Positions 1-4,591 of a stretch of DNA of 5,368 nt are shown in pieces. The notes beneath the pieces are model-generated. The model ran no database searches, was not told the DNA's origin, and saw only the letters and a list, made by a program, of their open reading frames with translations. Positions within the stretch are counted from its first letter, which is position 1. The number at the start of each line of letters is the position of its first letter. The stretch lies in NCBI GenBank assembly GCA_905479905.1, contig CAJQOK010000052.1, positions 1-5,368 of the forward strand, read 5' to 3'. The DNA comes from an uncultured Aliterella sp. GTDB taxonomy: Bacteria; Cyanobacteriota; Cyanobacteriia; Cyanobacteriales; Chroococcidiopsidaceae. A program made the position numbers and the translations under genes.

Positions 1-906
1 CGTATTGAGAATCGCAAATAACGGAATAAAGGTAAAAATAAATCGCGGAAAATTAGGTCGCGCTTGACTTACTACATCAAGCAAAGGAGCTTTAGAGTTG
101 GCAAGGTCTACTGGACTTAGTACCTGGGTTGCTAGCCAAGAAACAAGGATGTACACAACTCCTGCAATGCCCAATGATAGCAGAATGGCTCTAGGTACGT
201 TGCGTTCAGGATTTTTGACTTCTTCGGCAACATTGACAATATCTTCAAACCCAATAAAGGCGTAAAAGGCAAGAGATGCGCCTTTAAAAATTGCAGTTAA
301 ACCAATAGCTGGCGCTGGGGAGATGGTACTTGCACTAGCTGTTGCCTCGGTACTCCCAAATAAAAACAAACTGGCAACTAAAATAACAATAACTAGCCCC
401 GAAGTTTCAATCGTCGTACAAACAATATTTAGGGCTGAAGATTCTTCCATGCCTCTAAAATTGACGTAAGCTAGAGCAGAAAACAGCGCCAAGATTACAA
501 ACCAATCAGGAACATTATTGAGAGAGCCAGCAAAGGCTGTGGCTCCAAAAGTGTTGAAATAGCCAGCAAAGGCTTTTGCCCCTGTCGCCATTGAAACTAA
601 GCAGGTACAAAACATTATCCAACCGACTAAAGTTGAGAGCAAATGGTTGTGAAATGTCTTATGAACGAAGTAAGCAACGCCTCCACTTTGAGGAAATCGG
701 CTACCAAGTTCGGCATAACTTAAAGCTGTGAATGCAGCAACAACCATTGCAGTCATAAATGAAGCCCATACCAAAGTACCTGAAATTCCGGCTACTTTAC
801 CAACTAGGGCATAAATTCCCGCGCCAAGAATATCCCCTACGCCATAAATAACCAGCGTCGGCAGTCCAAACACGCGCTTTAGCGAATCTGCTTCTGCGTT
901 TTCCAT
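1..906 (-). CDS. APC-superfamily amino acid permease (partial, C-terminus beyond window)
   Basis: The frame reads leftward from ATG at 906 and stays open to base 1, giving 302 residues and no stop, so the gene continues past the left edge. The product is a multi-pass inner-membrane transporter of the amino acid/polyamine/organocation type (COG0531-like). Residues 22-40 contain GDILGAGIYALVGKVAG, the glycine-rich unwound first helix that binds the substrate backbone in this family. Residues 64-78 (YAELGSRFPQSGG) are the conserved loop after helix 2. Residues 215-241 contain the helix 6 signature, with GFED then AEEVKNPERNVPRAI. Hydrophobic stretches near 17-37, 44-66, 88-115, 135-150, 160-184, 203-226, 238-262 and 285 onward fit helices 1-8 of the usual 12. 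No Shine-Dalgarno is visible before the ATG. The substrate cannot be told from sequence; a cationic or neutral amino acid is a family-level guess. Neighbouring genes give no hint. Confidence 0.94.
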   Translation of the reverse strand, partial: MENAEADSLKRVFGLPTLVIYGVGDILGAGIYALVGKVAGISGTLVWASFMTAMVVAAFTALSYAELGSRFPQSGGVAYFVHKTFHNHLLSTLVGWIMFCTCLVSMATGAKAFAGYFNTFGATAFAGSLNNVPDWFVILALFSALAYVNFRGMEESSALNIVCTTIETSGLVIVILVASLFLFGSTEATASASTISPAPAIGLTAIFKGASLAFYAFIGFEDIVNVAEEVKNPERNVPRAILLSLGIAGVVYILVSWLATQVLSPVDLANSKAPLLDVVSQARPNFPRFIFTFIPLFAILNT

Positions 907-914
907 AAACTGTT

Positions 915-940
915 ATACATATTGTGTTTTCGTCAGTATA
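915..940 (-). promoter_or_regulatory. Possible promoter of the permease gene
   Basis: On the minus strand TATACT (940 to 935) matches five of six bases of the -10 consensus and would start a transcript with a leader of roughly 20 nt before the ATG at 906. No good -35 box lies 16-18 bp upstream. A perfect TTGACA exists on this strand at 974-969, but it is 28 bp away, too far to pair with this -10. A second A/T-rich hexamer, TATAAC, sits just before the start codon. Weak, by-eye assignment. Confidence 0.25.
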
Positions 941-1062
941 GAGGCTATGGGCTTTGTAGAGTCTCAATTGTCAATGTTTGATGGTAAAGAAATTAATATT
1001 ATTTTAAATAACGAGCTAAAACGGTTAATACTCTAAATAATGAGAGTAGGAGTATTTATAGC

Positions 1063-1098
1063 AAAAATGCCCAATTTGTGATAAATTTGAGCATTTTT
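1063..1098. terminator. A/T-rich hairpin, possible weak bidirectional terminator
   Basis: AAAAATGC at 1063-1070 is the exact reverse complement of GCATTTTT at 1091-1098. Inside, AATTT (1073-1077) pairs with AAATT (1083-1087) around a 5-nt loop. Both outer arms end in a run of five T on their own strand, so the hairpin could stop transcription in either direction. It lies 28 bp past the stop of the small ORF at 1126-1308 and before the permease promoter region. Its G+C is low, so strength is doubtful. Confidence 0.3.
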
Positions 1099-1125
1099 AA
1101 ATCTACACATTAAATAATTTTTAAC

Positions 1126-1308
1126 TTATTCAGTTACATAAGGTTTTTTAGAGCTACATTCTTGGGTCAAGCAACGCTCTAGTAAATCAATTTTGTATAA
1201 ATGGTCAAACTGGCGCGGATTTAAGATTAATTTAGTTTGGCTATTAAAGACGGGCTGGTTTAAAAATTGCCACAGAGGAAAGTTGTTCGGGCTATTTAGT
1301 ATATTCAT
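1126..1308 (-). CDS. Possible small protein of 60 residues, unknown function
   Basis: An ATG at 1308 opens a 60-residue frame ending in TAA at 1126-1128. I do not recognise a family. The sequence looks more protein-like than the other short frames here: the first half has an aromatic/proline pattern (NNFPLWQFLNQPVF, residues 8-21), followed by a charged amphipathic stretch (FDHLYKIDLLERCLTQ, residues 34-49) and a polar tail. There is no signal peptide, membrane helix or metal-binding cluster. No Shine-Dalgarno precedes the ATG, but the other genes in the window lack one too. A minus-strand TATAAC (1322-1317) lies only 8 bases upstream, which would give an almost leaderless message. The hairpin at 1063-1098 could be its terminator. 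It may equally be a chance ORF; the plus-strand frame that overlaps it (1193-1390) is less convincing. Confidence 0.38.
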   Translation of the reverse strand: MNILNSPNNFPLWQFLNQPVFNSQTKLILNPRQFDHLYKIDLLERCLTQECSSKKPYVTE

Positions 1309-1495
1309 AGTACAAAGTTATAGAGCGACTCTAGGGGTGATTACTGGAAAATTCCAATCTTTGTTTACTTTTCAAGATTGCCATACTTAATATTCAACTT
1401 GCGTGGTGGGTTCTACGGAATGTTTTGCATAGATTTTTATAATTTATGTAATTTTGCGGATGCGTCAGGTGCAGAGATAGTTTTTGTGTAATAAT

Positions 1496-1525
1496 TTGAC
1501 ACTGTACTGAGCGCCTAGCAATAAA
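1496..1525 (+). promoter_or_regulatory. Promoter-like -35/-10 pair in the intergenic region
   Basis: A perfect TTGACA (1496-1501) is followed after 18 bp by AATAAA (1520-1525), four of six matches to the -10 consensus. It points toward the flavoenzyme gene but would start about 300 nt before its ATG. It could therefore drive a long leader or a small RNA across the repeat block at 1601-1716. Such matches arise by chance in A/T-rich DNA. Confidence 0.2.
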
Positions 1526-1560
1526 TTTGAAACGGTATTATTACAGTAAGTCTGTAAAAT

Positions 1561-1568
1561 GCGATCGC
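1561..1568. repeat. HIP1 octameric palindrome (one of seven in the window)
   Basis: GCGATCGC is the highly iterated palindrome typical of many cyanobacterial genomes. Exact copies lie at 1561-1568, 2128-2135, 2330-2337, 3382-3389, 3698-3705, 4809-4816 and 4953-4960. Six are in coding sequence and one is intergenic. A near-copy (GCGATCGG) lies at 5340-5347. At one copy per roughly 770 bases this is far above chance and is the best single indicator of the host lineage. Confidence 0.9.
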
Positions 1569-1610
1569 AAATTATTGTTAAATTTTTGGCGTTGCTGAAA
1601 GGGTAATGAT

Positions 1611-1642
1611 TTTTCCTTGTCTCTACTCTCCTGTCTCCCTCA
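1611..1642 (+). repeat. Pyrimidine-rich tract with 14-bp periodicity
   Basis: This stretch is almost entirely C and T on the plus strand. GTCTC recurs at 1619-1623 and 1633-1637, giving two degenerate 14-bp units. C/T-rich GTCTCC-type tracts next to ATTACCC heptamers are a common look of non-coding repeats in filamentous cyanobacteria. I take it as part of one composite intergenic repeat with the tandem array at 1683-1716. The copy number elsewhere in the genome cannot be judged from this window. Confidence 0.5.
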
Positions 1643-1682
1643 TTCATACCGCATTGGGAATTGTTCATTAAAATTACTACCA

Positions 1683-1716
1683 ATTACCCATTACCCATTA
1701 CCCATTACCCATTACC
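1683..1716. repeat. Tandem heptanucleotide repeat, ATTACCC x 4.9
   Basis: Units ATTACCC start at 1683, 1690, 1697 and 1704, and a final ATTACC covers 1711-1716, all without a mismatch. This is a short tandemly repeated repetitive (STRR-like) sequence of the sort found between cyanobacterial genes. A single unit in inverted orientation (GGGTAATG, 1601-1608) lies about 75 bp upstream, on the other side of the pyrimidine tract. The array could pair with it as a long-loop hairpin. The array ends 121 bp before the start codon of the flavoenzyme gene. Unit number is likely to vary between strains through slippage. Confidence 0.9.
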
Positions 1717-1837
1717 AAATTTCTATGTTGCAGTTTGTAAAGATAAATACTGAAGTAACAAAGGCTTGCCATAAACATTTTTGAAATGGTAACGTCTAAG
1801 GCTATCTAGACCTCCTACGTTAAAAAAACTTGAGTAT

Positions 1838-3844
1838 ATGAAGGCTCCGCTTGTTAGTCTGACATTGATTGCAATCTTCACTCCCGTTGCAATGGCTGCT
1901 CCTCCTAGAAGTGCTGACCAAACTGTTGAATGTGAAATATTAGTCGTTGGCGGTGGACTGAGTGGGGTGGCTACAGCCTACGAAGGCTTGCTTGGTGGGA
2001 AAACTGTTTGTCTAACAGAGATTACCGACTGGGTGGGAGGACAAATATCTGCTCAAGGAACCTCCGCCCTAGATGAGCGACCAACGCAAAGAGCAAAATT
2101 ATTATATCCTCGTGGTTATTTGGAATTGCGATCGCGCATTGAACGAAAATATAGAGAATTGAACCCTGGAGACTGTTGGGTAAGCGATTCTTGCTTCCTT
2201 CCCCGCGATGGGAATGAGATTTTATCGAGCTTATTATTAGATGCGGCAAAAAAAGGTAAAGGTAAGTTTAAGTTTTTTCCCAATACTGTAGTTAAAGAAT
2301 TGCAACGGACACCGAATATAGTTAGTAGTGCGATCGCAATTCAACACCGCCCAGCCAAAAACGCACCACCACTCAATACTCAGCCTTTATCGCAAACAAT
2401 TACTGAAGCCTACACTTACGCAAATTCAGCTAACTTTGACAAAAGTATTATTAATTTTGTCCCCGCCAAACCAAAGAAAAACAGCCCTCTAGCTACAAGT
2501 AACGCTCCCAACTGGTACGTAGTTGATGCTACTGAAACGGGAGAATTAGTGGCGCTGGCAGATGTCCCTTACAGGCTGGGAATTGATGCGCGTTCTTACT
2601 TAGAACCCTCCTCCTCTAGTGAAACTAACGATCCTTATTGCACCCAAGGATTTACTTATACTTACGCAATGGAGGCAACAAAAGAACCCCAAGTTCAAAC
2701 TATGCCGCCGTTTTATCTTCAGTATTCCAGCTACTATAGTTACGAGTTGCAGCGTTTGGCGAGTTTTCCGTTAGTTTTTACTTACCGCCGCATATGGAGT
2801 CCGGGAAAAGGGGAAACAGCCAGTTTTGGCGGGGTTGAATTTACAAACCCCACACCGGGCGATATATCGATGCAAAACTGGACTTGGGGAAATGACTATC
2901 GCCCAGGGACAAAAAACGATAATTTAGTCTACGCTCGTGACCAGTTGCAAGCGACCAAACAACTAGAACCGGGACAGTGGATGGGAGGATTGCGCGTTGA
3001 AAGTCTGCGTAAAGCCGAAGAAATTTCCCAAGGCTATTATTACTGGCTAGTAGCGGGAACAACCGACTCTCAACTAGGTGCAGGAGTCAAGCAACCCGAA
3101 CCAAATTACCGCTACTTGTCTGGCTTAGATTCCCCGATGGGAACCGTCAACGGCTTGTCTAAGTATCCTTATATGCGCGAAGGACGGCGGATAATTGGTA
3201 GACCTAGTTGGGGACAGATTCAAGGCTTTACAGTGTGGGAAATTGATATTTCTCGCCGCGATTATACAGATAAATACTATACGGAAACTTTATCGCCAGA
3301 AACTTATCGCAGTTTAAAAGCGGCGCTATCAGGATTAGAAGCCACTGCTGTAATTGGTGGTGAATCTGTGAAAAAAATCGGGCGATCGCGTTCGACAATA
3401 TATCCTGACTCTGTAGGTATTGCTCACTATGCCATAGATTTTCATCCTTGTATGCTCAAAAGCCCCCCCGAAACTCCAGGAAATATCGAGCGTCCTGGCG
3501 AAAGACGAGGTGCAGGACAAGCTTACCCATTTCAAATTCCTTTAAGGGCAATGATTCCCCAAAAGATCGACAATATGCTCGTAGCAGGCAAAAGTATTGC
3601 CACAAGCCACATTGCGGCGGCGGCTTATCGAGTGCATTCCTTTGAGTGGTCATCGGGAGCGGCGGCGGGAACTACGGCGGCTTTTAGTTTAGATCGGGCG
3701 ATCGCACCTTACGAATTAGTCGATCAATTACCCCAACAAGAACCCCAATTAGCAGCGCTCAAACTGCGATTGAAGGAACAAGGCAATCCTACCGCTTTCC
3801 CAGATACCTCTATTTTTAATGAAGACTGGGACGATTGGCGCTAA
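1838..3844 (+). CDS. Exported FAD-dependent oxidoreductase
   Basis: The 668-residue product is a flavoprotein of the FAD-dependent oxidoreductase family PF12831; its substrate is unknown. Residues 1-20 are a Sec-type signal peptide: Lys2, a hydrophobic core, then AMA before APP as the likely cleavage site. There is no twin-arginine motif and no lipobox, so a periplasmic or secreted soluble protein is expected. Residues 34-61 form the dinucleotide-binding fold, with VVGGGLSG (36-43) and Glu61 as the probable ribose-binding acid, followed by WVGGQIS (65-71). DATETGEL (230-237), YMREGRRIIG (445-454), SVGIAHYAIDFHPC (525-538) and YPFQIPLRAMIP (563-574) are motifs at the places expected for the family. 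The C-terminal FAD-closing segment (580-615) has MLVAGKSIATSH and the helix ending SGAAAGTTAA. A proline- and asparagine-rich stretch (about 171-225) looks like a linker. ATG 1838 is chosen because it gives an intact signal peptide; no clear Shine-Dalgarno precedes it. The gene stands alone, as a repeat and palindrome separate it from clpS. Confidence 0.93.
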   Translation: MKAPLVSLTLIAIFTPVAMAAPPRSADQTVECEILVVGGGLSGVATAYEGLLGGKTVCLTEITDWVGGQISAQGTSALDERPTQRAKLLYPRGYLELRSRIERKYRELNPGDCWVSDSCFLPRDGNEILSSLLLDAAKKGKGKFKFFPNTVVKELQRTPNIVSSAIAIQHRPAKNAPPLNTQPLSQTITEAYTYANSANFDKSIINFVPAKPKKNSPLATSNAPNWYVVDATETGELVALADVPYRLGIDARSYLEPSSSSETNDPYCTQGFTYTYAMEATKEPQVQTMPPFYLQYSSYYSYELQRLASFPLVFTYRRIWSPGKGETASFGGVEFTNPTPGDISMQNWTWGNDYRPGTKNDNLVYARDQLQATKQLEPGQWMGGLRVESLRKAEEISQGYYYWLVAGTTDSQLGAGVKQPEPNYRYLSGLDSPMGTVNGLSKYPYMREGRRIIGRPSWGQIQGFTVWEIDISRRDYTDKYYTETLSPETYRSLKAALSGLEATAVIGGESVKKIGRSRSTIYPDSVGIAHYAIDFHPCMLKSPPETPGNIERPGERRGAGQAYPFQIPLRAMIPQKIDNMLVAGKSIATSHIAAAAYRVHSFEWSSGAAAGTTAAFSLDRAIAPYELVDQLPQQEPQLAALKLRLKEQGNPTAFPDTSIFNEDWDDWR

Positions 3845-3881
3845 AAAGTGTAGAGACGTTGCTAAAAAGTGTAGAGACGTT
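3840..3881 (+). repeat. 21-bp perfect tandem duplication spanning the stop codon
   Basis: Bases 3840-3860 are repeated exactly at 3861-3881. The unit starts inside the last codon of the flavoenzyme gene, carries its TAA (3842-3844) and ends with TGTAGAGACGTT, the left arm of the palindrome at 3870-3900. As 21 is a multiple of three, the second copy places another TAA in the same frame (3863-3865). The C-terminus would therefore be the same with one or two copies. This fits a slippage or unequal-exchange duplication at the edge of the palindromic element. Confidence 0.9.
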
Positions 3882-3900
3882 CCACCGGAACGTCTCTACA
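3870..3900. repeat. Palindromic intergenic element with a 14-bp perfect stem; possible minus-strand terminator
   Basis: TGTAGAGACGTTCC (3870-3883) and GGAACGTCTCTACA (3887-3900) are exact reverse complements with a 3-base loop. GTAGAGACGTT palindromes are dispersed repeats in many cyanobacterial genomes, so I call this one of them. Because of the upstream duplication, the right arm could also pair with TGTAGAGACGTT at 3849-3860. On the plus strand no T-run follows, so it is a poor terminator for the flavoenzyme message. On the minus strand the stem is followed by C and five T (3869 to 3864), a better intrinsic terminator for transcripts coming from the right. Confidence 0.8.
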
Positions 3901-4002
3901 GGGATTTATTTATAGCCTAATCATCCGATTTCTCTATCCTCTGGTATCTTGGAATGTAGTTTAACAAGCTCTTTTAGACAGATTATGGCTCTTTTACATT
4001 CA

Positions 4003-4299
4003 ATGGCAAATTCAGCACCGACTATTGCTCCCACTCGCAAGAGCGAAGTTACTCCTAAGACTTACCCCAACTACAAAATTATCGTTTTAAATGATGATTT
4101 CAACACCTTTGAACACGTAGCCAAATGCTTGCTAACTTACATTCCCTCCATGAGCAGCGAAAATGCTTGGGAACTAACTAATCAAATTCACTTTGCCGGA
4201 CAAGCTATTGTCTGGGTAGGCCCACAAGAACAAGCCGAGCTTTATCATCAGCAACTTAGACGTGCAGGTTTAACGATGGCTCCTCTAGAGGCAGCTTAA
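4003..4299 (+). CDS. clpS: ClpS-family adaptor of the Clp protease, ClpS2-like
   Basis: This 98-residue cytosolic adaptor binds the ClpC chaperone and hands it proteins with destabilising N-terminal residues. The ClpS core starts at YPNYKIIVLNDDFNTFEHV (residues 22-40), with the NDD motif at 30-32 that holds the substrate alpha-amino group. His63 (in NQIHFAGQ) matches E. coli ClpS His66. The region matching E. coli Met40 and Met62 reads Phe36 and Thr59. With the ending ELYHQQLRRAGLTMAPLEAA, this is the cyanobacterial second paralogue rather than the classical one. Synechococcus ClpS2 is reported, from memory, to prefer N-terminal Leu. The frame extends upstream to ATG 3985 (104 residues) and TTG 3949 (116). 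I chose ATG 4003 because the usual short N-terminal tail then precedes the core, but no start has a good ribosome site. The DUF2103 gene follows after 6 bp. Confidence 0.93.
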   Translation: MANSAPTIAPTRKSEVTPKTYPNYKIIVLNDDFNTFEHVAKCLLTYIPSMSSENAWELTNQIHFAGQAIVWVGPQEQAELYHQQLRRAGLTMAPLEAA

Positions 4300-4305
4300 A
4301 CCATC

Positions 4306-4587
4306 ATGGTCAAACCCACTAGCGGCAGGCTTGTACTCAATCACTCTACTCATATTCCCGGACTCATTCGGATTTTAGAAGCTTTGACGAAGCTAGAGGG
4401 GATACATACCATAACTCCCGGCGTTATTAGTAGAACTAGAGGTCATATTCCCCGAATGCTGCTCCGAGTATCTGTACCAATTCGGGGGGGCTTTAAAATC
4501 ATTGCTAGACAAGGTAAAACGGTTCAAGAAGTGTTTATTTTGACCACTTTAAGCCAAGAACAATTAGAGGAGTTGTTACAACTTTAA
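4306..4587 (+). CDS. DUF2103 family protein (predicted metal-binding, function unknown)
   Basis: This is a 93-residue soluble protein without signal peptide or membrane helix. It matches my recollection of the cyanobacterial DUF2103 family over its whole length: GRLVLNHSTHIPGL (7-20), TPGVISRTRGH (37-47), RVSVPIRGGFKIIARQGKTVQEVF (54-77, key residues Arg60, Gly61, Gly62, Lys64 and Lys71) and a short C-terminal helix SQEQLEELLQL. The family is labelled metal-binding; His13, His16 and His47 are candidate ligands, but there is no cysteine. The rich Arg/Lys/Gly loop would also suit nucleic acid or phosphate contact, which is my inference. The ATG lies 6 bp after the clpS stop, so the two are very probably one transcript. 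Its stop lies 4 bp from the truB stop on the other strand. A run of seven G (4484-4490) inside IRGG keeps frame. Confidence 0.9.
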   Translation: MVKPTSGRLVLNHSTHIPGLIRILEALTKLEGIHTITPGVISRTRGHIPRMLLRVSVPIRGGFKIIARQGKTVQEVFILTTLSQEQLEELLQL

Positions 4588-4591
4588 ATCT

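Larger units (their letters stand above)
907..1837. other. Long intergenic region with no confident gene
   Basis: About 930 bases lie between the divergent permease and flavoenzyme genes. The part up to about 1130 is very A/T-rich, with short inverted repeats (AATACTC at 1027-1033 with GAGTATT at 1050-1056, and the hairpin at 1063-1098). A possible small minus-strand ORF lies at 1126-1308. The stretch 1309-1600 shows nothing recognisable except a promoter-like pair at 1496-1525 and a HIP1 octamer at 1561. From 1601 to 1716 there is a repeat block. The last 120 bases form the leader of the flavoenzyme gene. That leader has no clear -35/-10 pair and contains small competing inverted repeats at 1791-1821. 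Other open frames here (1193-1390 plus, 1465-1683 minus) have no protein-like character. Confidence 0.6.

Noticed and set aside
525..574. 14-bp direct repeat (525-538 and 561-574) inside the permease gene
   Set aside because: It encodes the similar peptides AFAGS and AFAGY 12 codons apart. The flanks do not match, so it is probably coincidence within hydrophobic coding sequence.
1193..1390. 65-residue plus-strand ORF
   Set aside because: It overlaps the more plausible minus-strand frame at 1126-1308 and has an unstructured composition and no start-site signal.
1081..1530. Ten-base direct repeat ATAAATTTGA at 1081-1090 and 1521-1530
   Set aside because: Nine of ten bases are A or T in A/T-rich DNA and the flanks do not match, so it is expected by chance.
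1465..1683. 72-residue minus-strand ORF
   Set aside because: It runs through the pyrimidine tract and up to the edge of the heptamer array, so its sequence is a by-product of repeats. It has no recognisable domain.
1683..1716. CRISPR-like or telomere-like array
   Set aside because: The units are only 7 bp with no spacers, and there are no cas genes. It is a simple tandem repeat common between cyanobacterial genes.
3463..3469. Run of seven C in the flavoenzyme gene as a phase-variation site
   Set aside because: The frame is intact on both sides with conserved motifs. Seven bases is short for a slippage switch, and there is no sign of a regulated surface gene.
2022..3653. Several 65-75 residue frames antisense to or overlapping the flavoenzyme gene
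   Set aside because: They are shadows of a long gene with intact motifs along its whole length; none has its own start context or a recognisable product.
3949..4002. TTG at 3949 or ATG at 3985 as the clpS start
   Set aside because: The extra N-terminal residues do not look like the family, and there is no good ribosome site. ATG 4003 gives the usual short tail before the core, though ATG 3985 stays possible.
4484..4490. Run of seven G in the DUF2103 gene as a slippage or frameshift site
   Set aside because: It encodes the conserved Arg-Gly-Gly in frame, and the downstream sequence still matches the family, so it is ordinary coding sequence.
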